Below the pieces are notes generated by a model that saw only the letters and a program-made list of their open reading frames with translations, had not been told where the DNA came from and did not search any database. The translations under genes and the position numbers were made by a program. Below, piece by piece: positions 16,813 to 24,543 of a DNA stretch of 58,727 nt. Source of the stretch: Paracoccus caeni (GTDB lineage: Bacteria > Pseudomonadota > Alphaproteobacteria > Rhodobacterales > Rhodobacteraceae); contig NZ_JAEPRQ010000013.1 in the NCBI RefSeq assembly GCF_016629665.1, forward strand, positions 1 through 58,727. Direction: 5' to 3'. The number at the start of each line of letters is the position of its first letter. The stretch's first letter is position 1.

Positions 16813-19800
16813 GTGACGAGCGGAAATAAGAAAAACACGAAAAATGCCGCTGAAGCTGATCTTTATCGGCGTTTTCTGGCTCTGCTGGGACGGCCGGGCA
16901 GTCAGGATACGGACGATTTTCGTCAGAACTTGCTGGATCAACGCCTTCAGGCGCATCGGGTAGGCTTTCGGCGACACAATCTGGAAACCGCATTTTCAGC
17001 AAACCTGCCACGCCTTTTTCCAAATCTTGTGGCGGTGGATGAAGAGGCGATCGACGACACTACGCCGGTCTTGATGTATGGTGCGATACTTGACGACATG
17101 TCGAAGTCTCACGACAGCACCAAAAACCTGCTGCCGCATGTCAATCCCGATGATCCCGTCATCTTTTTCGAAATGGGCTTTCTGGCCTCGACCACAAGCT
17201 GGTCCGAGGCCCTGGCATCCCGCGATCCGCGTCAGACCTGTCTGGGTTATATATTCGATGACCGCGCCCAATATTACATGTCGGATTACGAAACCCGGCT
17301 GGACGAAAAACTGAATGGCGATTTCGAACTGAGCGACGAAGAGCGTGCCCGCGCCGAACGGGTCATGCGCCGCATCGTCGAGGCCCGGATTTCGAAATAC
17401 AATTCCCAACCGTTTTTCCGCCCGGTGATTTCCCCCGGCTATAAGCGTCGCGTGCTGGTCGTCGATCAGAATTTCTCGGATGCTTCGACCTTTTATGGCC
17501 GCGCGTCCGAGCGTGAATTTTCGGCCATGCTGAATGCGGCGATTGCCGAGAACCCCGACGCGGAAATTCTGGTCAAGACCCACCCCGATCTCAACTGGGT
17601 AAAGGGCGGTAAGCGAAGCGGCTATTTCGACCAGATGCAATCCTCGGGGCGTGTCCGCTTGATGCGCGACAGCGTCAATCCGTTCGAACTGTTCGATCTC
17701 GTGGACAAGGTTTATGTCGGCACCAGCGGGATGGGGCTCGAGGCCCTGTTGGCCGGAAAGCAGGTCGTGTGCTTTGGCGCGCCTTGCTATGCCGGGTGGG
17801 GTTTGACCGATGACCGTGTGCCGGTGCCGCATCGCCGCCGTCAACGCGATCTGGCCGAACTGTTTTACGCTTTCTACATCTGGTACACGATCTATCATCT
17901 GCCCGAAGGTGAGGTTCCGGCCGAGATCGAGGATGTTCTCGACTATATCGAGAAATATCGCCCCGTGCGCCCGATCCCCGAAACCGTCTCGCCCGAGCCG
18001 CTGCTGTCCATTGTCATCCCGATCCATGGGGTCGAGCGTTATGTGGCCGAATGTCTGGCCTCGATCCAGCGGCAGAGCTTTCAGGATTACGAAGTCATTC
18101 TGGTCGATGATGTCAGCCCGGACCGCTCGGCAGAGATCATCGAGGGCTATTGTCAGCGCGACCCGCGTTTTCGGCTAATCCGGTTCACCGAAAATATCGG
18201 CCCCGGCTTCTCTCGCAATCACGGTGTCGAAGAGGCCCGTGGCCGCTATGTGCTGTTCATCGACCCCGATGATTACATGCCTGACCCGAACCATCTGGCG
18301 CGCGTCGTCGGTATGGCCGAGGAAGACGCCGCCGACATGGTGCGCTACCGCAAGCGTTTCGAGCAGATCGAGAACGAAGACGGCAGCGTCGAACAGATGC
18401 GGAAGGACAAGACCGAAAGCTACTTTCCGCAGGAAGTCAGGAAAACCACGGCGGCGGGCTATCCGCAGATCGCCCATTCCCGGCATTTCTGGAACTGGCT
18501 CTATCGTCGCGATTTCCTGAACCAGCACAATATTCGTTTCCTGACCACCTATCGCGAAGAGCGTGCCTTCCTTTTGCAGGCCTATATGGCGGACCCGCTG
18601 ATCTCGGTCTGTGACAGCGATGGTGTGGTCTATCGGATCCGGCAGGACTCTGCCGTCCGCCGCGCGCAATCCATGGCTGATGTGAACGACCAGTTGCAGA
18701 ACTTCGATCTGGTCGTCCGTCATCTGCAGGACAGTGGCGCGCTTGAACCGGGTTCCTCGCATCGCTGGCTGGCGCGGTTCCAAGTGTCGCAGTTCCTGCA
18801 CTATCTCTATTTCGGCTTCGCCTGGAAGACCGCCCTGACCGAGGGTGAGGAAGAGCTTTTCATCGACCGCCTGGCCGAGACGCTGAACAGGGCAGGGATG
18901 GGGGCGCAGGATCTGATCGATGATCCGTCGCAACTGTCGCGACCGCATCTGCGCGCCGGGGCTTATGGTCTGCTGCTGATGGCGACGCGGATGAAGCGGC
19001 GCGATCTGATCGAGGGTGCTTTGGCCCTGAAGCCGATCAATGCCAATGATCTCTATCGCAGCTTCCTGCAGGAGCCTGCGGATATTGCCGAGCAGGATTT
19101 TCAGCGGGCGTTGAACCGCTATGCGCGCAACGATCTTGTGGTGTCCACCGGGCATGCGGCGTTGCCGACCGGAACCCGCCCACGTCTGATCATCCATCTT
19201 GGCGCGACAAAAACGGGCAGTACCTTCATTCAGCATATTCTGGACGACAGCCGCCCGGCACTGCTGCGCGAGGGGATCTGGTATCCCGAAGTCGGTTTGT
19301 TCTGGCAGGCCGACCGGCCGCACAAGCAGGCCGGCCATGCGCATTTCGTCGATGAGGCCCGCAAGGGTGGGCAGGCGTTGCGCAATCACCTGCTGAACGG
19401 ACTGGCTGCGATGCAGGGGCAGGTTCACACCATCATCCTGTCCTCCGAAGCCTTCTTCCTGAATTCGCAATCGGCCAAGCTGGCCCAGCATTTTCATGAT
19501 TTCGATGTCGAGATGGTGGTCTATCTGCGCCGGCAGGATGAATGGGCGAATTCCCAATATGCCGAATTCGTTGCCGGAGGGGCGATCAACTCGACCACGC
19601 TGACCTTTGCGGAATGGATCGCCACGCCGCGGGTCAAAACCCTGCTGAATTACGATATCCTCGTTCGGGACTGGGAGCAGCATCTGCCGAGAGAGGCGAT
19701 CCATCTGCGGCGCTATCTGCGCCAGCCGGGCAACCAGTGGGACATTCTGACCGATTTCGCCGAGACGACCGGCCTGCCGCAGATTGCGGAACTGCCTGCG

Positions 19801-20580
19801 CCGGTTCAGGAAAAGGCCAATAACGCCCGACTGTCGACCATTCATGTCGATCTGATCAGGCTGTTCAACAAACGGTCTTTCCCCAGCAAGAAGGCCTATC
19901 TGAACTTCATCGAGAAGGTCGGATCGCGCCTTGGGGCCTGGCGCCGCGACAACGGTCTGCCGATGCATGCGCCGTGGTTCCTGACCGACGGCATTGCCGA
20001 CAATCTCATGGCAACCGCCGCCGCCAGCAACGACCGGCTTGCGCAGGATTACTTTGGCCTGCAGGGGGACGAGTTGTTCCCGCCCCGCAGCGCGCCGCCT
20101 CCGGAATGCACCCTTCACATGGCCGAACTCGATATCGTCGAGGCCGCCTATGCCGAAAGCAAACCGCGCGAGAAATTCAGCAATGACAGCAGCCCATCCG
20201 GTCGCAAGCTGGTCAATTACGGCATTTTCGCGTGGCGGCTCTGGATCTCGGTGCCGCTGCTGGCACTGATGTATCGCCGCCGCGGTCGCCCGGATCTGGC
20301 CGAGCAGTTGCAAAGCAATCCGGCCGATTTCGCCCGCTCGCATTGGGTCGGGCGGCATCCGCAGTTGCGCTGGCTGGCCTATTCCAAGGGGGGAACACTG
20401 GGCCCGCGGCGGATTCTGCGGGTCTGGTTGCCGGTGCTGAAGCCGCTGGTGCGGAAATACCGGGACAATTCCGCCGCAAACAGGTTCGCCAACAATCCGG
20501 TGCTGTTCGTGCGCAATCTGCGCAATCCGGTCGCCCGGCTGATCGGCAGATTGCTGTTCCCGATGGGGGAAAAGTGCTGA
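16813..20580 (+). CDS. Three-domain fusion: KpsC-type Kdo transferase, GT2 glycosyltransferase, sulfotransferase-like
   Basis: A 1255-aa protein with three enzyme-like parts. Residues 1-390 resemble the capsule synthesis family (KpsC): VDQNFSDASTFYGR, EILVKTHPDLNW and GTSGMGLEALLAGKQVVCFG followed by APCYAGWGLTDDR are the hallmark blocks of CMP-Kdo-using transferases. Residues 397-780 hold a GT2 domain (LLSIVIPIHGVERYVAECLA, VLFIDPDDYMP). From about 790, RLIIHLGATKTGSTFIQHIL is a PAPS-type P-loop as in sulfotransferases. The start is GTG 16813. The Kdo pathway genes follow in the same direction. The expected role is building and perhaps sulfating a Kdo-linked glycan. Whether all three domains are active is not visible. 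Confidence 0.8.
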   Translation: MTSGNKKNTKNAAEADLYRRFLALLGRPGSQDTDDFRQNLLDQRLQAHRVGFRRHNLETAFSANLPRLFPNLVAVDEEAIDDTTPVLMYGAILDDMSKSHDSTKNLLPHVNPDDPVIFFEMGFLASTTSWSEALASRDPRQTCLGYIFDDRAQYYMSDYETRLDEKLNGDFELSDEERARAERVMRRIVEARISKYNSQPFFRPVISPGYKRRVLVVDQNFSDASTFYGRASEREFSAMLNAAIAENPDAEILVKTHPDLNWVKGGKRSGYFDQMQSSGRVRLMRDSVNPFELFDLVDKVYVGTSGMGLEALLAGKQVVCFGAPCYAGWGLTDDRVPVPHRRRQRDLAELFYAFYIWYTIYHLPEGEVPAEIEDVLDYIEKYRPVRPIPETVSPEPLLSIVIPIHGVERYVAECLASIQRQSFQDYEVILVDDVSPDRSAEIIEGYCQRDPRFRLIRFTENIGPGFSRNHGVEEARGRYVLFIDPDDYMPDPNHLARVVGMAEEDAADMVRYRKRFEQIENEDGSVEQMRKDKTESYFPQEVRKTTAAGYPQIAHSRHFWNWLYRRDFLNQHNIRFLTTYREERAFLLQAYMADPLISVCDSDGVVYRIRQDSAVRRAQSMADVNDQLQNFDLVVRHLQDSGALEPGSSHRWLARFQVSQFLHYLYFGFAWKTALTEGEEELFIDRLAETLNRAGMGAQDLIDDPSQLSRPHLRAGAYGLLLMATRMKRRDLIEGALALKPINANDLYRSFLQEPADIAEQDFQRALNRYARNDLVVSTGHAALPTGTRPRLIIHLGATKTGSTFIQHILDDSRPALLREGIWYPEVGLFWQADRPHKQAGHAHFVDEARKGGQALRNHLLNGLAAMQGQVHTIILSSEAFFLNSQSAKLAQHFHDFDVEMVVYLRRQDEWANSQYAEFVAGGAINSTTLTFAEWIATPRVKTLLNYDILVRDWEQHLPREAIHLRRYLRQPGNQWDILTDFAETTGLPQIAELPAPVQEKANNARLSTIHVDLIRLFNKRSFPSKKAYLNFIEKVGSRLGAWRRDNGLPMHAPWFLTDGIADNLMATAAASNDRLAQDYFGLQGDELFPPRSAPPPECTLHMAELDIVEAAYAESKPREKFSNDSSPSGRKLVNYGIFAWRLWISVPLLALMYRRRGRPDLAEQLQSNPADFARSHWVGRHPQLRWLAYSKGGTLGPRRILRVWLPVLKPLVRKYRDNSAANRFANNPVLFVRNLRNPVARLIGRLLFPMGEKC

Positions 20581-20596
20581 AGAGGCCGCCCCTGAG

Positions 20597-21661
20597 ATGA
20601 CCGCCCGCCGGAAGGTCGTCACGCTTGAGGTTCCAGAGGCCTGGTTTTCAAACCCCGAAGACGGGGACCGGCACCGGCTGTTCTACAGCTCGGTTCTGGC
20701 CGCGCTGGCAGAGCTTGGGGTTCTGATCGATCCGGTCTGGCTGCCCCGGGGGGCTGAGCGTGCGCCCCGGCCCGGACGTGGCGAGAATTTTACGATCAGC
20801 TTTCATTCCTATGGGGATGCTTCGGGCAATGTGCTGCGCTGCAAAGAAGCCTATATTCCGCCCTATTACAGCTTCGATCCGATGGGCTATGCCTGCTTCT
20901 CGCAGCTTGCCGCCAGCCCTGATCTTTACCGGCAAGCGATCGAGCGGCAGGACCCCGAGCAGGCGTCCCGCTTTGTCCGGCAATTGTCCGGGGATCTGAT
21001 CCACGGCAACCGCTCGAAATATGCGCAGCCTGATCCCGGTGAGGAACTGCACGGTCCCTATGTCTTTGTGCCGCTGCAGGTGCAGAACGACTCGGTTGCC
21101 GCAGGGAACTGGATCGATACCGAAGAGGCTGTCACCGCCATTGCCGAAGCGGCGGCGGCGCGCGGCCTGAAAACGGTCGTGAAACGCCATCCGCGCTGCA
21201 AAAGCGCCAGTGTGGCGCGGTTTCTGGACCGGCTGGGGCAGCGAGACGATGTTCTGTTCTCCAGCGGATCGATCCACACCCTGATCGTCGGGGCCGATCT
21301 GGTGGCCGGGGCGAATTCCGGCGTTCTCTTCGAGGCGCTGATCCACGGCAAGCCGGTCGTCAGCTATGCGGCATCGGATTTCGGGGCGGCCACGCAGCAG
21401 GTCCGTGATCGCGATGCGCTGATGCGCGCCATCGCCGCGCCTGCGGTGCCCGACCTGGAATGGCGCGACCGATTCCTGTTCTGGTATCTGACCGAATATT
21501 GCGTGCGCGCCGACGATGTTCCGGCCATTCGCCGAATGCTTTCCGAGGCTATTCACGCAGCACCAGAGGCTATTTCGGCGGCAGAATGGCGTCGTCCGGC
21601 ATATATTCGCCGACTCTATCTCTATTCCCTGCTTGATCGGATCAAACGCAGGCTTTTCTGA
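20597..21661 (+). CDS. Capsule polysaccharide synthesis family protein (GT-B type)
   Basis: A 354-aa protein starting 16 bp after the fusion gene. The C-terminal half resembles KpsC/KpsS-type transferases: VFVPLQVQNDS, KTVVKRHPRCKSASVARFL (the counterpart of the VKTHP block) and GADLVAGANSGVLFEALIHG followed by KPVVSY, the donor-binding region. It is soluble, possibly membrane-attached through its basic C-terminus. With the upstream fusion and the CMP-Kdo genes downstream it probably adds Kdo or another sugar to the lipid acceptor or growing glycan. The precise linkage cannot be told. Confidence 0.7.
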   Translation: MTARRKVVTLEVPEAWFSNPEDGDRHRLFYSSVLAALAELGVLIDPVWLPRGAERAPRPGRGENFTISFHSYGDASGNVLRCKEAYIPPYYSFDPMGYACFSQLAASPDLYRQAIERQDPEQASRFVRQLSGDLIHGNRSKYAQPDPGEELHGPYVFVPLQVQNDSVAAGNWIDTEEAVTAIAEAAAARGLKTVVKRHPRCKSASVARFLDRLGQRDDVLFSSGSIHTLIVGADLVAGANSGVLFEALIHGKPVVSYAASDFGAATQQVRDRDALMRAIAAPAVPDLEWRDRFLFWYLTEYCVRADDVPAIRRMLSEAIHAAPEAISAAEWRRPAYIRRLYLYSLLDRIKRRLF

Positions 21662-21818
21662 GTATCAAGATACCGACAGAGGTGTTGCCCATCCCCTATA
21701 CAACTGCGGGAATTAGTGCCAATGACTGGCTCTCGCAAAGCAACCGTGCTGGCCGGGATCGGGTCGGCATCCGACAGATCTGCCGCCGGCTTTCCGGTGT
21801 GCCCGAGGACTGAATTTC

Positions 21819-22652
21819 ATGACGCATATCGTAACCGTCGGCGACTTCCAGATTGGGGGAAACAACCCGATTTCATTGATTCTGGGGCCCTGTCAGCTTG
21901 AAAACCGCGATCATGCCCGGATGATGGCCGAGAAAATCGCCGAGGCCTGCGCCCCGACCGGCACGAAATTCATCTTCAAGGCCAGCTATGACAAGGCGAA
22001 CCGGTCATCCCTGTCCGGCACCCGGGGTCTGGGCATGGAGAAGGGTCTGCAGATCCTCGCCGACATCAAGGCCGAGTTCGGCGTTCCGGTGCTGACCGAT
22101 GTGCATGAGGCCGCGCATTGCGCCCCGGCGGCCGAGGTCTGCGATATCCTGCAGATCCCTGCCTTCCTCTGCCGTCAGACCGATCTTCTGCTTGCAGCCG
22201 GGGAAACCGGGCGGGTGATCAACGTCAAGAAGGGGCAGTTCCTTGCCCCCTGGGACATGGCACATGTCGCCGCCAAGCTGGAATCGACCGGCAACCGCAA
22301 CATCATGCTGTGCGAGCGCGGCACCTCGTTTGGCTATAACACCCTCGTCACCGATTTTCGCGGCCTACCGGTCATGTCGCAGACCGGCTGGCCGGTCGTC
22401 TTCGACGCCACCCATTCCGTGCAGCAGCCGGGGGGGCGTGGCGGCTCTTCGGGCGGGCAGCGGGAATTCGCGCCGGTTCTGGCCCGTGCGGCCTGCGCTG
22501 TCGGCGTCTCGGCCCTGTTCATCGAAACGCATGAGGATCCCGACAACGCGCCCTCGGACGGTCCGAACATGATCCCGATCACTCAGATGGCGGCGCTGAT
22601 CGCCGAGCTTCGCGCCTATGACGCCCTTTCAAAGCAACGGATCGCAGCATGA
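21819..22652 (+). CDS. kdsA: 3-deoxy-8-phosphooctulonate synthase KdsA
   Basis: A 277-aa enzyme condensing arabinose 5-phosphate with phosphoenolpyruvate to Kdo 8-phosphate. Diagnostic parts are LILGPCQLENRDHARMMAE, FKASYDKANRSSLSG, the metal/substrate region VLTDVHEAAHC and VVFDATHSVQQPG near the C-terminus. The length equals the family norm. It begins the CMP-Kdo supply set; its last bases overlap the kdsB start (ATGA 22649-22652). A 157-bp gap upstream may hold a promoter. As Kdo is already made for LPS from chromosomal genes in most Gram-negatives, this is probably an extra copy dedicated to the surface glycan. Confidence 0.95.
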   Translation: MTHIVTVGDFQIGGNNPISLILGPCQLENRDHARMMAEKIAEACAPTGTKFIFKASYDKANRSSLSGTRGLGMEKGLQILADIKAEFGVPVLTDVHEAAHCAPAAEVCDILQIPAFLCRQTDLLLAAGETGRVINVKKGQFLAPWDMAHVAAKLESTGNRNIMLCERGTSFGYNTLVTDFRGLPVMSQTGWPVVFDATHSVQQPGGRGGSSGGQREFAPVLARAACAVGVSALFIETHEDPDNAPSDGPNMIPITQMAALIAELRAYDALSKQRIAA

Positions 22653-23464
22653 CCGACGCCTGCATCATCATTCCCGCCCGCTACGCCTCGTCGCGCTATC
22701 CGGGCAAGCCGCTTGCCACGCTGACCGGGGCCAGCGGCACGCCGCGCAGCCTGCTTGAGCGTTCGGTCATCGCCGCCCGCAAGGCCAGCGAGGATGCCGG
22801 TGGCGCAATCCCGGTTTTCGTGGCGACCGATGACGACCGGATCGCCGCCGAGGCGGCGCGGATCGGGGCAGAGGTCATCATGACCGATGCCGCCTGCCGC
22901 AACGGGACCGAGCGGGTCGCACAGGCCGTCGAACGCGCGGGCCTGTCCTCCGAGATCGTGGTCAACCTGCAGGGCGACGCGCCGCTGACCCCGCCGGGCT
23001 TCGTGACTGCGCTGCTCGACGCCATGCGCAGCAATCCCGAAACCGGCGTTGCTACCCCGATCCTGCGCTGCGATGTCGAGGCGGTCGAGAATTTCATCGA
23101 GGATCGCCGCAATGGTCGTGTCGGCGCGACGACGGTGGTGACCAACCGGCTGGGGCAGGCGCTGTATTTCTCGAAAGAAGTGCTGCCCTTCACCAATGGC
23201 AAGGGTGTGGTGGACGGGATTGTGCCGGTTTTCCACCATGTCGGGCTTTACGCCTATCGCCAGCCCGCGCTGGCCGCCTATCAGCAATGGGAGCCGGGCC
23301 CGCTGGAAGAGCTGGAGGGGCTGGAGCAGTTGCGCTTTCTGGAGAACGGCCATCCGGTCGGTGCCGTCGAGGTCCATGCACCCGGCGCCAAGTTCTGGGA
23401 ACTGAACAATCCTTCCGACGTGCCGTTGATCGAACGCTATCTCAGCCAGATGGGATGGGACTGA
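22649..23464 (+). CDS. kdsB: CMP-Kdo synthetase KdsB
   Basis: A 271-aa cytidylyltransferase activating Kdo to CMP-Kdo. The N-terminal IIPARYASSRYPGKPLATL is the CTP-binding signature, and VVNLQGDAPLTPPG corresponds to the conserved QGDEP metal-binding block, with Ala in place of the usual Glu. HHVGLYAYRQPALAAY and PLEELEGLEQLRFLENG complete the family pattern. It is slightly longer than typical KdsB (about 250 aa). It is translationally coupled to kdsA, and a strong hairpin follows its stop. CMP-Kdo is the donor for the KpsC-like domain upstream. Confidence 0.9.
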   Translation: MTDACIIIPARYASSRYPGKPLATLTGASGTPRSLLERSVIAARKASEDAGGAIPVFVATDDDRIAAEAARIGAEVIMTDAACRNGTERVAQAVERAGLSSEIVVNLQGDAPLTPPGFVTALLDAMRSNPETGVATPILRCDVEAVENFIEDRRNGRVGATTVVTNRLGQALYFSKEVLPFTNGKGVVDGIVPVFHHVGLYAYRQPALAAYQQWEPGPLEELEGLEQLRFLENGHPVGAVEVHAPGAKFWELNNPSDVPLIERYLSQMGWD

Positions 23465-23472
23465 CCTTTCTA

Positions 23473-23503
23473 CAGATGCGCCGGGAACAACCCGGCGCAT
23501 CTG
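23473..23503 (+). terminator. Strong hairpin between kdsB and kdsD
   Basis: A perfect 13-bp stem, CAGATGCGCCGGG (23473-23485) with CCCGGCGCATCTG (23491-23503), and a 5-base loop AACAA, starting 8 bp after the kdsB stop. A short ATTTCAAA tail follows rather than a long T-run. It should cause at least partial termination or stabilise the upstream message, giving kdsD a lower or separate expression level. Confidence 0.65.
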
Positions 23504-23529
23504 ATTTCAAAGACATTAAAAACAGGTAT

Positions 23530-24519
23530 ATGATCATGACCGCGCAGACCTCCATCAGGGACGACGCTTTCAGCCCGGAAGCCACCGCCTCTCGCGTTCT
23601 TCGTCAGGAAGGCGAGGCGCTGAACCGCTTCGCCGAAAACCTTCCCGCCGATTTCGGACTTGCCGTCCAGACTATTCTGGAGACGCAGGGCCGGGTCGTG
23701 CTGTCGGGCATGGGCAAATCCGGCCATATCGCCCGCAAGATCGCGGCGACCCTTGCCTCGACCGGCACACCTGCCTTCTTCGTACACCCGGCCGAGGCCA
23801 GCCATGGCGATCTGGGGATGGTGACGCAGGGCGATATCTGCCTGCTGATCTCGAATTCGGGTGAGACTGCGGAACTGTCCGACATGATCGCCCATTGCGC
23901 GCGGTTCTCGGTCACGCTGATCGGCGTGTCGAAGCGGCTGGAAAGCACGCTGATGCGGGCGGCGGATATCCGGCTGACCCTGCCGGACCTGCCCGAAGTC
24001 TGCTCTATCGGCATGGCGCCGACCACCTCGACCACGCTGACCCTGGGCCTTGGCGATGCGCTGGCCGTGGCGCTGATGGAAGCACGCGGCTTCCGCGCGG
24101 ATGAATTCCACGTCTTCCATCCGGGTGGCAAGCTGGGCGCCCGTCTGGCCAAGGTGGCGCAACTCATGCACGGGCCGCAATCGCTGCCGCTGATTGCTGA
24201 AGATTCATCGATGAGCGAGGCGGTTCTGGAAATCAGCACCCGCGGTTTCGGCATCGTCGGCATCACCAATGCGGCAGGACAACTTGCCGGGGTGATTTCG
24301 GACGGTGACCTTCGTCGCAACATGGAAGGCCTGATGGAGCGTCGCGCCGATCAGGTCTGCACCCGCCAGCCGGTCACGGCGACGCCGGACATGCTGGCCG
24401 CTGAAGCCCTGGCGATCATGAATGCCCGCAAGATCAGCGCGCTTTTCGTGCTGGATTCGCAGGACAAGCCGGTTGGCGTCCTGCATATCCACGACTGCCT
24501 GCGTGCCGGCATCGCCTGA
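23530..24519 (+). CDS. kdsD: Arabinose-5-phosphate isomerase KdsD/KpsF
   Basis: A 329-aa SIS-domain isomerase converting ribulose 5-phosphate to arabinose 5-phosphate, the first step to Kdo. The SIS domain (about residues 40-180) has VVLSGMGKSGHIARKIAATL and LLISNSGETAELSDM. Two CBS motifs follow (about 205-325), with IVGITNAAGQLAGVISDGDL and the second ending LFVLDSQDKPVGVLHIHDCL. ATG 23530 or 23536 is the likely start; the longer frame from 23287 lies inside kdsB. It completes kdsA-kdsB-kdsD; the phosphatase KdsC is absent and must come from the chromosome. Confidence 0.93.
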   Translation: MIMTAQTSIRDDAFSPEATASRVLRQEGEALNRFAENLPADFGLAVQTILETQGRVVLSGMGKSGHIARKIAATLASTGTPAFFVHPAEASHGDLGMVTQGDICLLISNSGETAELSDMIAHCARFSVTLIGVSKRLESTLMRAADIRLTLPDLPEVCSIGMAPTTSTTLTLGLGDALAVALMEARGFRADEFHVFHPGGKLGARLAKVAQLMHGPQSLPLIAEDSSMSEAVLEISTRGFGIVGITNAAGQLAGVISDGDLRRNMEGLMERRADQVCTRQPVTATPDMLAAEALAIMNARKISALFVLDSQDKPVGVLHIHDCLRAGIA

Positions 24520-24543
24520 TCCGGTCCATCCGGTTGTGACCTC

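Noticed and set aside
18175..20622. 815-aa minus-strand frame opposite the KpsC/GT2/sulfotransferase fusion
   Set aside because: The plus-strand protein has three recognisable domains. The antisense frame has none and reads as low-complexity Gln/Arg/Ala sequence.
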